A stretch of 64,000 bases of DNA, taken from the NCBI GenBank assembly GCA_942486035.1, contig CALNXK010000017.1:1097501-1161500 (forward strand). The letters are read 5' to 3'. The notes under the pieces were generated by a model. That model worked only from the letters and a program-made list of their open reading frames with translations, did no database searches and was not told where the DNA came from. The first letter of the stretch is position 1. Each line of letters begins with the position of its first letter. This DNA is from Porites lobata (Eukaryota > Cnidaria > Anthozoa > Scleractinia > Poritidae). The position numbers were made by a program, and so were the translations under genes. Positions 35,601-46,150 of the stretch are shown here, piece after piece.

Positions 35601-38009
35601 AAGGTTAACGTTGACGAATTAGCTACACGAGTCAAACGTCCACGAAGACAACAAAGTCTACAAGACAAATGACATTATTTGGATCGTGCAGCTAAATCCC
35701 TTCGTCTGCGAAAATCCACAGGAAAAAAGTTCACATATCGAGGGAAATTACATATAATGCACATCACTGAGAAAAAATCATTATTAACTCAGGGGGAAAA
35801 AAGACGAAATAACGGTAGCTTGGAGTCTATGGATCGGAGTTACCGCCCAATTAATAATAATAATATTAATAATAATACTAAAATTTTTATAGCGCGCATC
35901 CAGTAATTAATGGATTCAACAAAAATACGGACTCGTGAGCGAAGGTTCACGAAAAAATACTCACCATATTCTGAATTGCCCGGCCACGGAGAACTTTCTG
36001 CAAGAATATTAAAGCAAGCTCCTCTTCCTCTTCAAACTGAAACACAAACCAAACAATTTGTCAGGGATTACTAGGTACATGTTATGGATTAAAAAACGCG
36101 GGAGAAAATGTTCTGCAAATAAGACTGATGAGTGTAAGAGAAACGAGGAATTACACTCGCGTATGATTCACTTGTAGATTACGGTCTGTCTACTTTTACC
36201 TTACAAAGTAATGTGGCATGGTTGCCGACAAACATGAGACAAGGAAGCACAGAGACCATCTTTGCGCTGAAAATATTTATCAGTTTTTATCGCTCTTACT
36301 GTTACCTGCTCTTTCCTAACTCTTAAGAAACGAACAGTGAAACTTCGATTTAACGAACCAATATATAACGAAGTCCTAGATATAACGAACATTTTGGTTG
36401 TTTTTTCGAAAATTTGTTTAATCGAGATGTTGGATATAACGAATCCTCGATATAATGAACAAATTTCCCAGTCCCTTGGTACTTCGTTAAATCGAGGCTC
36501 CACTGTATGCCAGTATTGTATTATTTGCCAAAAAGAGTAAGTTTTTTTTTTCTTGCGAAGAATAATTTGCATCGTTTAGAACTTACGACGTGGTTGGCTC
36601 GCTACATTTCTAATATGTGATTCGGTTGAGAAAGAGTTCCAGCACAGGTTAAATGTAAGCTAATCGTCAATTGAGACCTGAGTGCTGCGAGTGTCGAGTC
36701 AAGCTATCCGAGACAGAATTAAAAACTTCAGATGAAAGAAATTTAAATGCTGATCTGGCCGATCTGTTTCCCTACCTGGGATGGAATCTCTACAGAAGGA
36801 GTAGGCGGACGTGGAATCGGCTTCTCTACCTTCACCAAGAACTTGAGCGGTTTCTCAGGCTCTGGTGGTCTCTTAGCCAACTCAATCGCATTAGCCACCT
36901 CTTCTAACTCACGCTGTCGCCGCTGCTTTCTCTTCACAAATCCTCCTTTTCCACTTGATTTTGGTTTTGGAGCTTGAATTCTGGGCTGAGTCACAAAATC
37001 TGGTAATGAGGCCTCCAGTTCTAACAGACCCTGATAGGTATTTAAGTGGTAACTTTTGACATTAAACTGTTCAGAGCCGCGGTCTAGAAACACGCCAACG
37101 CGCGACATGGGAGCATAGGTCTGGGAGTCATAGTTGGAATAGTCTTGTACTATTTGCCGTCGCTCTAGTTTGCCTTCCACTGTTCGCCGTTTTTCATTCA
37201 GTTTTCTGACAGCTGGAAAAAAAATACCGCTACTATTATTGCCCTGTTCAACTGTACCAGTACAGTACAGTACAGTTAAAATCCTCTAGACGGTAAACCT
37301 GTTACCATGGAGTTGTACTGGCGACTACACGGTCGACCAGTGCAGCGAAACCACTTTCATCTTGTGTAAAACTCTTTGTCTGCTCAATGGAGACATTCGA
37401 TAATTTAGAGATATTTATCCAAGGGCCTCGTTTGTATGGACGCCTGGAATTCGCAAACAGCATCTTCTTTGTCAGCGTAGTGTTTGGACAACAGCAAACA
37501 TGACCGATATATTTTAAATATTGGCTCCTAATCATATTTCTAAGACTGTTGTTTTTTGTTATGTGTAAAATGTCTGCTTTGAGATCGGCGAGCAACAAAA
37601 GGTCCGATCTGTAATCTAACTACATGTATATATTGTACTTCTAACATCGTTATTTTCACTGTAAGTGTTAAATATATGAAACGGTGCTGTTTCCTGGGTT
37701 ACTACATAAACCGTAGCCACAGCTGCACACTACCCAATAATTATTTCTATGAGACCACGCTGTTTATTACTTATACATGTTTAGTTATAAACAGCCCTGC
37801 TACGCCGCAAAATGTAATATTAGCGCAAAATGTAATAAGAATCGCCGTAAAATGTAATATTAACGTAAAATGTAATAACATTGACGCAAAATGTAATGAA
37901 ATTTTCAACGCAAATTAAATAACTTTTGTCCATAATGTAATGACGAACGAATAACGAAGTGCATGCTATTTCAAAATCGGTTTATGGAAACCTGATCAAG
38001 ATCTTCATC

Positions 38010-38041
<32 letters not shown>

Positions 38042-41000
38042 ATAGTTATCATAGATAAGATCGTTTTGCGGGATAAAGAATTTGTCCTTAAGACTGTAAT
38101 TCAAGGTCATAGTCAAATAGTTATCACAGACAAGATCGTTTTAATGTGTTCTGTTTGAATTCTTTGAAATTTTTTCTCTTTTTCTTGTTGTTTGTTCGAC
38201 CTGAAAAAAGATAAAACAGGCAAAAAATGACTTAAAAGCCATGCACCGCGCACAAATTTTGCTTAAGTGCTATGATTAGCGATCCCACTCTCCCCGATCA
38301 TTAATCACTAGTTAACAATCATATTAAGGTAAATGTTTTTATTCGGTAATCAATTGTTTAATTAACAGTATTAAGTTTGCTATTGTCCTAGCTCATTCTA
38401 CCAACATCTTGTGTCGCATTAAAAGGGGATGACACTGAGCAAAGAAAAGCAGTTATAGGAGAATATTATGGATCTGTTTTACTTGATTGGTTCGACGCGT
38501 AGCTACGCTTCCTAAGTTCGACGTACGTCTGGCGGACTCAACAGACGATCTGGGTCGACCCAAATTACTAGTAGACAGTGATTAGAGTTTCATAAAAAGT
38601 TAATATCGACGTTTTTCCTACGCCTTACAGAATATCAAGGAAATCATGGTTACATCCAAGACTTCAGCAAACTATAAGTTGTGGTTCATAAACTGACCAT
38701 AATCTGTCAAGTCTCTTGGTATTCAGTTCTGCATGGTCCTCTTCTCTCTGTTCAAGAATTCTCTTCAACACTTCAAGTCTTGCTTCCTGTAATCTTAGAA
38801 AAAGAAAGAGAACAATTAGTTTGAGGGGGGAAACGCATACTTCTGTTAAACGAACAATAAGATACTTGTAAGTAGAAACAAACCCTGTAACTAATTGCAG
38901 GAAGATACATGTATGAAATAGTTGAAGGCAATATTTAAGGCAGATCTTTTCAACACTAGCAAAACAAAGAATGTGACTCTGTAGCGACTTTGACTTTGAG
39001 ATGTTTACAGTACAACAATACTTGAATGGGCACTTTGTGTGATTTCATAATATACTTGACTAAATTTTGTCAATTTATAAAAAACTGATTTATGTAGACG
39101 TTAAGATTATTGTACCATAGCTAGCCCATCACATAGGCTAATGGGTATATCTGTTTAAAAATCCGATAATATTATATCATAATCATTTTTGACAGTTGCG
39201 GATAATGACAATTTTGCAAGATCCTCACTTTTCAATCTCTTGTTCTCTGAAAGCCCATTCTCTTCTCTCTTGTTCATCCATCATCTTCTTTCTTTTCTCA
39301 AGATTTTCTGTATCATTTAGAGCTGGAAGAGTTGCCTCCCTAAAAGAGAACAAGTATCAAGCAAAGATGTTGTAAATTTACTACCTTCAAATTTTCAGGG
39401 ATACGTATCTGTTGCCTGCCTATCAGCCAATCACAAGGTAAGTGGATGCTGTTTCAAACAGCATAATTATGGGCATGTTGCAATGTCGGGAAAGCATGTG
39501 CTGCACTACATTACTGTTTACATGGCTTTTGTGACAAAGGGACTGATGGACAGGGATTTCCCCTGACTATAATAACCTGTACACAGTGTACCTACTAGGC
39601 TGCTTTCAGTTAGTAGATAGAAACATGTTAACAACACATAGATATGTCAAATCTAAGCCTATTCTATTCTATTTCCCTACCCTCTTTAAATGATAGTGAC
39701 AGCCATAGATCACCACATCAAAGAGGATTTCTACATGTAACACTGCTGATCTTGCTGTTTTCTGGTATAATTTTATAAAGTTTGATTGTCTCAAGCAAAC
39801 CTGACCAGGGCGGTAGCAAGTTTTCTTGTAATGGGGGGGCATTATCGCATGTGCCAAAGGCATGAGCCTTGTAGGGATGTCTGCTGGTATCCTCCCCCAG
39901 AAAATTTTCAAATTTGAAGGCTACGAAATGCTGTTTTCAGCACTTGTCATGAGATATGTGTCCGAAAAATCCACCTCGAATAAGTGTGGAAAGCAGGTGT
40001 TTTCAGTGCTTGCAAGTGCTTATTTCCGAGGTCCTGTTACTTTGAAGTACACCATATATCCAAGCACTAGTACACTAAACATTTCACAATATTTACTGCA
40101 TGATGTTTGGCTCACTAACCTTTTGCTTATATACTATTTGCACACACCATGGACCAACCAATTTCTCGGCCATGAAAATGGCAAACAATTGCAAGTCACT
40201 ACAATCAAAATGACTGAGTCTAAAGAAAACAAATCCATCCACAGACTTGATTTGCCTGGTTCAACAGGTCTGGGGGGGGGCAGCTGCCCCCCTTGTCCCC
40301 CCCTGTTAGTTACGCCTCTGCTGACAATTTTAAGGTATTTTCAGACTACTGAAAAGGGGAAAGTCTTTCAAACAACTTACCAAGCTCGTTTAGCCCTAGC
40401 TCTCTCAATCATCTCAACTTCTGCTAAACCCGCTGGCAAACCATGACCTACAGGAAAGATTCTACATGTACACGTCACATTGTTTTTCACCCAAGAATAC
40501 ATAGCTTGCATTTGCAAAGCATAAAATGCATATTGCAAAGGCTGTTGTCTAAGAAATCTTTCTAGGAGCCCACCAGGCCAAACGATACAAAGTTAGGAGA
40601 TCATACTGTATGAATATTATTGTTAGATGTTCTACAGCCAAATGTTATGAATGTAATCTACTGAAAAGATTAATTTCCTGCTCTGAAAAAGTAATATAAA
40701 ATTAGGACAAAGCTTCTGACACAGAGCAAAGAGTTTTATGCCAAAAGATTTTCACACTGTCTCAAAGTCTCAATCATCTGATCTACCAGTAGATTATCAG
40801 TCAGGCGCTCATCTCTTGAATGGCCGTTCTGGACCTACCACTTGAATGTATACACTGCTTTCCAAAAATTAAGGACATGTGATGAAGGATCACCTGACTG
40901 ATATGCTAGACCACAAAAATGAGGAAAACAGGATCTGCAAGTCTTCATACTCCAAATTTTTATTTTTTTTTTGAGTGAACCACTGTAATCTGAGACCCTG

Positions 41001-43876
41001 ATTTTAGTCTTGATTAATTTCTGAGAGGATCACATTAAAATTGTTGAGACCATGAATTTACACTGTGCTTACACATGTCAGTCACAAAATAAGTGAGCTA
41101 TCTAATTACAACCTAAAGAACATTCATTCTGTAGTAAGACACTTTACAGTACATATATAAATATGTACTGTGTACAATGATCACACGATGTAGTATATAT
41201 TATTACCATAGGAAAGGGTTGCCAGTGTGAGCAGTTCAGGTTGTGAGCCTGGTCGTACCACATACTCTGGTGTGTAAGGGTCTGTTTGTGTTTCACTATC
41301 CCTGTAGTCTGTTTGCACCTCTACTGTACGTGTAGCTGGGGTTGGAGGCCTCTCTGCTTCCAATTCAGGACCAGCAAGTGGGTCTAACCTAAAAGATGGT
41401 GCAGTAAATCTGTAAGTTATTATTTAAATAAAATTAATGTATTGATCATCAGTATCTAAATAGAGAAACATGGTCTTCTAAGTAAGAAAGACAGAACACA
41501 CACACAAAAAACAGACTTCTGCTCCGAGTCAATTTAAGCTAACTTATAGTGGAGCTCTCTGAGGAAAAAAATCCCGTGGGAGCTATGCTTTTTGCACCAG
41601 GCAAATGTGAATGTCATAACCGGCTATACTGTAGCACCTAAAAGACGACTTTACGTATACTAGAAGTATACTACATTTACCAAGAGTATACTTTAGGTTT
41701 ACCTCAGTTACTGTAGAACACCGTATAGTTGTAGTGGCAATTTTTTGAAGTATACTTGAAGTATAACTGCTTATTTTCTTTCCAGGTGAAGTAGAGTTTA
41801 AGTATACTTAAAAAGAACTTCACAAGTGCCATTTTATCCTGGTTGCAGGATGAAGAAGGAATTAAGTACTTTGAAACTATACTTCTGCAAAGGCGAATTC
41901 TACTTTAATTAGAAATACACCAAAAACTTTATAGGATTCTCTCTTTCAGGGCAAAACTGATGTGAAGATACATTTTGGTTTAACTGTGACATTAAAACAG
42001 AGGCAGACAATTCATTTTTGCAAGCATGTTCAGACTCTTATATTGGGCTGATATGTAGTACATTCTTCCAAAGCAAGAAGAAAACTAGTGTTGTAGCCAG
42101 GCTAACAAGTGATTGACTGGCTAAAATAATACACTAAGATGTGAATTTAATATCAGTCTGTGTTATGCAGTGGTATTGCCTTGCTTTGCATAGTACATGT
42201 AGTATAAGCAGCATTTGTTCACAGAATTCTTGTGTTGTTGGAGATGAATAATTCATCTCCAGCGACACAATTAATGCATGGATCAGTATCACTGACTTAA
42301 CTTTCCTGGGTTAAGTATCAAAATGTTCTGCATTTCAATAGACAGCATGCAATAACCTTGACTTCTACTGCCTTCGAACAAAAGTGTTGAACAAAGTAGT
42401 ATGTATCTTACCTGGATGACTGAAGAAGGACATCTGGAGGAACTTGCTGCAAGAATGGGATGATTGGTCTGCGAAAATACTTGTATCTGTCTTGGCCAGA
42501 AACAGGAACATGAGGATAATCCTTGGGAGGAACTTGAACTGTTGGATCATAATTAAATCTACACAGGGAAAAAAGGTGCAGGGTAAATGAAAATTACAGT
42601 ATAAGCATTCAATAAAAATCTCACAACCCTAAAAAATCCCTACATTTTGGATTTATCCTCTATTTAACAATAATCATTACAGTAATATTATACAGTCATA
42701 CATGTATGTATAATTTTCTGTAGTTCTAAAAGAATAAGTCAAAATTACGTAGTGTATCTGATGAGAGCTTCTCTGTTTTGTTCTGCATATCCCCTCCACT
42801 GTCGAGGAATAAATTTGGGAACTGGGTCTGTTACTTCCAAGTGAATACTGTATCTTGGATAGTGGCGCAAATCGCTAAACATTGTCTTGAAGTGTGGTAC
42901 CCGTTTCTGTGGAAATAACACCCAAAAAAGAAAAACATCATAACATAGAGGTGTGTACACTGTAAAAAAAAACCACACACATAAAGTTTTTCTTCCAAGA
43001 AAGAAAAATATTGTGAGCTACCTGCATGCAAGATAACCAGGTTGTGCAAAAGAGTTTATATTCCAAATTATTTGGCAGAACTTTTGGATTGTTGTATTTA
43101 TTTCTTGTGATTTTTCAAACAAGAAAGTTGATTGTTTTGGTCATTTTTTCATGCTGCTATTACATTGTAGGAGTGGAGGTTTAAAAGCCATGGCTTTAGG
43201 AGTCAGGAGTCGCCGCCTGTTAAAATAACAGTGGACAGCAACAACTTCAATAAACTTACGAGTGGTTCACATGTACAGTCCTCCGCACTTTTTAATAAGT
43301 ACATGTACTTACAATTCTGTCAGTTCCAGTATGGGCCTTGAATGTGGATCTGGCATGATCCCTGTCACTTGACAATGAAAACAGAGGATCTAAAAGAAAC
43401 AGGAGTTTTCTTTGTCATTGGATTGAGTGAACCACCAATTAATATAAATGATTCTAACTTCAAGTAACCTCAAGGTCGGTAGGAATTTGCTAAAATGATA
43501 GAAAAAAAGGACATAAAAAAGGACACCATAGCCATTCTGTTCTATTTTGTAGAAATTTGGATTCTTTAACTTTTGATTCCAAACACTTGGTTCAAGGCGT
43601 TTACTTTTTATAACTTTCCACTTCTAATTAAGAATAAACATTAATATTACCGTAAAATGCAGCAAATTGGTTTGGGTATTTGTAGAAAGTGTTATCCATG
43701 GAATAATCGATACTTTTACAGGAAACGTAAACTTTAAACAACTTTCTGTCGTTTATATATAGCTTAGCAAGGGTAACTGATTTCCTAAAAAAGTCTGAGA
43801 ATTTCTCACCGTAAAGATAGTCATGAGTCCTAGATGGCTGCAATTTTCCGTGTGTTACTGTTTGCGTCGAAGACAT
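29632..43876 (-). CDS. CFAP91: Cilia- and flagella-associated protein 91 (MAATS1/AAT-1), 18 exons
   Basis: CFAP91 is an axonemal protein that links calmodulin/radial-spoke components in motile cilia and sperm flagella. Exons in order: 43810-43876, 43313-43389, 42749-42906, 42412-42558, 41207-41388, 40381-40447, 39229-39339, 38698-38793, 38132-38200, 36776-37205, 35965-36036, 35396-35542, 34596-34688, 32626-32754, 31397-31480, 31146-31210, 30795-30886, 29632-30092. They sum to 2547 nt, 848 residues. Family-specific stretches include VPHFKTMFSDLRHYPRYS, VQTDYRDSETQTDPYTPEYV, GKLERRQIVQDYSNYDS, LPDFVTQP, FEGKEKRLELIQELR, MFDFLSKELIRLQ and RKHLVAAHRIIHGK, in the order known from vertebrates. The middle is strongly charged and coiled-coil-like. 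The last exon adds a ~100-residue Ser/Arg/Pro-rich tail absent from human CFAP91 (about 767 residues). The exon 9 donor and exon 10 acceptor were chosen for frame and family length. Confidence 0.95.
30461..30766. repeat. Compound family 3 repeat in CFAP91 intron 17
   Basis: The left end GGAGGATTTCCACTGTCGC is inverted to GAGGAAATCCACCTT at about 30630-30645. A second, same-direction end GGCGGATTTCCACCCT lies at 30751-30766. Motifs TTTTACGT and TGCGTGCAC recur between them. It appears to be one element plus a partial second copy, related to 28561-28750. Confidence 0.5.
33418..34427. mobile_element. TIR element of ~1 kb, family 1, in CFAP91 intron 13
   Basis: The left end has TTATATGGAGAAAAGTTATC followed by CCGG. 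The right end is its near-perfect inverted partner, ending at the TATAAAAAAGC block. The inverted match runs about 50 bp and includes GGGTGA/GTCACC-rich subterminal DNA as in the 1.1-1.5 kb element. A different MITE (33998-34272) sits inside it. There is no transposase frame, so it is non-autonomous. Confidence 0.7.
33998..34272. mobile_element. MITE nested inside the 33.4-34.4 kb element
   Basis: The ends AGAGAGCTTCAGATTTGAGG and (reverse complement) AGAGAGCTTTAGATTCGAGG continue inward as an inverted pair through GACGA and GTACGAG. AAT flanks both sides, a possible short target duplication. The length is 275 bp. Its position entirely inside another TIR element gives the order of insertion. 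A related element is at 58.9-59.4 kb. Confidence 0.7.
36335..36505. mobile_element. Pogo/mariner-like MITE in CFAP91 intron 10
   Basis: The ends are CAGTGAAACTTCGATTTAAC and (reverse complement) CAGTGGAGCCTCGATTTAAC. Such CAGTG ends with a CTCGATTTAACGA-type TIR are typical of Tc1/mariner-superfamily pogo/Tigger derivatives. ATATAACGA repeats several times inside. The 171-bp unit has no coding capacity and no clear TA duplication on the left. Confidence 0.7.
37807..37905. repeat. Minisatellite of GCAAAATGTAAT units in CFAP91 intron 9
   Basis: Five GCAAAATGTAAT/GTAAAATGTAAT units are separated by 5-12 nt spacers such as ATTAGC, AAGAATCGCC and AACATTGAC. A further diverged CATAATGTAATG lies near 37931. 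The unit is AT-rich and irregularly spaced. Confidence 0.75.
38006..38040. repeat. (ATT)n microsatellite
   Basis: Uninterrupted ATT/TTA trinucleotide run in intron 9 of CFAP91, directly next to the duplicated donor-region repeat at 38040-38067. Confidence 0.9.
38040..38142. repeat. 28-bp direct repeat covering the CFAP91 exon 9 donor
   Basis: The 28-bp segments 38040-38067 and 38115-38142 match except at two positions (core AAATAGTTATCA, then AAGATCGTTTT). The second copy contains the exon 9 end (38132) and its donor. The first copy lies 75 bp further into the intron and has AT in place of the donor GT, so it should not splice. Confidence 0.7.
39806..40320. mobile_element. TIR element with G-rich subterminal runs in CFAP91 intron 6
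   Basis: CAGGGCGGTAGC at the left and (reverse complement) CAGAGGCGTAAC at the right are terminal, each followed by a run of seven or more G. CTGAC flanks both sides (39801-39805 and 40321-40325), a likely 5-bp target duplication. The CAGNGGCGTA-type end resembles hAT-like elements, although hAT normally duplicates 8 bp. A 194-codon open frame over it has no recognisable domain. Confidence 0.6.
41630..41890. repeat. Cluster of AAGTATACTT palindromes in CFAP91 intron 4
   Basis: AGTATAC or its extensions (AAGTATACTT, GTATACTAGAAGTATAC) occur at least six times in 260 bp, in both orientations. It is probably a decayed inverted-repeat element, related to the weaker patch at 11.84-11.95 kb. Confidence 0.5.
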
Positions 43877-44117
43877 GGTGATCCCGCCACAAAAATTTGC
43901 TACATTCAGGGAGAAAAATTGCTTGAAGTTCTATCAAAACAAGATGGCCGGCGCGAAACTTACTTTGTAAGTTGCCATAGTGATGAAACAGTTTACGCAC
44001 TACTAGAGCCCATGCTCGCGCGATGCTCGAATTGTTGTCATATCAACACAGTGCAGTGATCGTTCGACGGATCGACTGAAAACTAACAATTCAAATACCG
44101 TATCTGTTGTTGCCGAC
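43877..44117. promoter_or_regulatory. Bidirectional promoter of CFAP91 and CFAP68
   Basis: Only 241 bp separate the two divergent start codons, so both promoters and 5' UTRs must lie here or overlap the genes. No TATA box is evident. A YY1-like AAGATGGC is at 43941-43948. A weak X-box-like pair, GTTGCC at 43971-43976 with AGTGAT at 43979-43984, matches the left half of the RFX consensus exactly and the right half at four of six positions. RFX factors commonly drive ciliary genes; use of this site is inference. Confidence 0.65.
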
Positions 44118-45628
44118 ATGGCTTACGCTTCTCAGAATGTAATGCCTTTTGTAAGTGAACTTAGAGCGACGGGACATGGAGAAGTTTGGGATCACACAGA
44201 TGAAAAAAAGTTACAACAGTTTGGTTGGAGATGCACAAACACAGAGAGTTCGTATAACACAAGCACTCTAATAGGAAACTGGAATGAACAACGATTTGAT
44301 ATAAACAGGATTTCAAAACCAAAACCTATTCCTTCACAGGTAAGATACTTGTTATAGATGTACACACGTTAACACATTTGTATGAACCATAAAATAATGG
44401 ACAGATCAGCTTAATTTATTCTGGCGGCCGTACGATGAAAAGACCTCTTACAAGATTTTTTTGATTTAATTTTCCAGTATAATCATTACTTTGAGACAAC
44501 TTACGGTTCTGGATACAATACAGTCGATACCAATAAAGTACCAGAATCCTTGAAGCATCTTGAAGGTAAGTAAAAGTTTTTTTTTGTTATGCCTCAGTAC
44601 AAGTCTATTGCGTGACAAAGTAATAGTGGATTGTGTTACAAATACCACGACTCGCGCTTCGTCCTTTTGTTGTCTAGTAGGCTGATGATGGCTTTAAATC
44701 AAACCGAAATACTTTCACTTACCCGCCAACCTTTACCTACCATTTGGGATTTTTTTTTTCAAATGACATAAAAATAAAACATGCAAAGCCTTCTTATCTT
44801 TGCTCTGAGGTAACCAACCAGTGTATTTGAATCCGCAACAACATAAGCATAGGGAAATGACAGTATGTGCTGCTGGATCAAGTATCACTTGATTAACAAA
44901 CCTGAGGCTGGCTATGCGCTCATTTTAACCCCCTTTCTCTGTTAGCGCTTCCTTTTACTGGTATTTAAATCTACTAGAAGCTCCATGGAAAGGAAAGAAG
45001 TTGTAATAAGGATTTTTGGTTACACCTGAGGATGGAACTTGGGGCCTCCCACATGGAAGGCTATGCACATACCAACTGTGCTTATCCTTCCTTATCATGT
45101 GTTGCACTTATTTCATTGTCACACTCAAAACAAATTCTTGATCAACTGGTTCAAATTTAATTCTCAAACTCATTAATAATTCATAAAGAAAATACAAAGA
45201 AAATTAATGTTTAATGAGTGTTTGGAAATCGGATGAAAAACTGCTCAGTATTTGCATCCTTAATTTCTCCTTCAAAAATGATTTTGTTTGAGAAGAAATA
45301 TCAAACATTCGACACCGTGTTTCATCACCAGATGAAACACCTCGAAGTTTGTCAAAAATACTCCGCTGCGCGTCGTATTTTCAACTCTCTTCTCGGTGTT
45401 TCATCTGGTGATGAAACACTGCGTCTCATGTTTGATATATTACTTCAAATTCATGATCAAATGAATATTTTAAAAAAATTATTTTGTTTTTTCATTTTAG
45501 CAAGGGAGCCAACTGCATTTCCAGGCCATCAACCTGAGCTTGACCCTCCACAGCTCAAGAAACAATATAATTCATTGTTAACTACATCCAGAGCTGCCTT
45601 TGGTGATCCTAAACCGACACAAAAATAA
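44118..45628 (+). CDS. CFAP68: Cilia- and flagella-associated protein 68 (C11orf1 homologue), 3 exons
   Basis: CFAP68 is a small protein of the doublet-microtubule lumen in motile cilia. Exons are 44118-44339, 44478-44565 and 45501-45628, total 438 nt, 145 residues, against about 150 in human. The conserved order is GHGEVW near residue 20, FGWRCTNTESSYN, LIGNWNEQRFD, KPKPIPSQ at the end of exon 1, HYFETTYGSGYN in exon 2 and REPTAFPGHQPELDPP in exon 3. Splice sites are standard GT-AG. It reads away from CFAP91 across a 241-bp shared promoter and towards CatSper3. An AATAAA overlaps the stop codon (45625) and another lies near 45950. No transmembrane segment or signal peptide is seen. Confidence 0.94.
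45298..45440. mobile_element. Palindromic MITE in CFAP68 intron 2
   Basis: ATATCAAACATTCGACAC at the left pairs with the region ending GTTTGATATAT at the right. Inner arms GTGTTTCATCACCAGATG and CATCTGGTGATGAAACAC are perfect complements. The element ends about 60 bp before the exon 3 acceptor (45500/45501). Confidence 0.75.
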
Positions 45629-46150
45629 ATTAAAGAAAGGACATGATATGGATTTTTAATGAATTTTTGCACGATTCCATCAAATTATTGAACAAGGGTT
45701 TTATTATAAACGTATACAAGAAAATGTTTTTCACCATTAGAGCTAATGTTTAATATCTTATGATGAATCTGAATTAAAGTTTTCACCCTTAAATATGTCC
45801 ATATCTTGCAAATATTTGTACAAATTTTCAATTGTTTTAAAAATAATTTTTTGCAACATGTAAAAATGTAGCTGCTGGTTCTATTAAAAGATACAACCTC
45901 ATTTTTTACATTAAGATAAACACAAAAGTGAGAAAATTACAATTTCAATAAAGGGCAAATGAAAACTATACACAAGCGTTTTTTAATGGTTTTGTTTAGA
46001 AATGTTCATATCAACACTGTCTTCTTGCCTGCACTAATAAGGGCACAAGCATTCATGAAAAATACCAGACAGAAAAATGAAGTGTTTGTGTTTTTCTGAA
46101 CTCTAAACAGTCACTCAGTCTCATGTCATATGCGTATAGGCGTAATTCTT

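Noticed and set aside
37205..37216. Upstream acceptor TTTCCAG for CFAP91 exon 10
   Set aside because: It is a stronger-looking site but puts exon 10 out of phase with the only usable exon 9 donor. The acceptor 11 nt downstream keeps frame and the family length.
39862..40446. 194-codon plus-strand open frame
   Set aside because: It covers a TIR element with G runs and part of CFAP91 exon 6 on the other strand, and has no recognisable domain.
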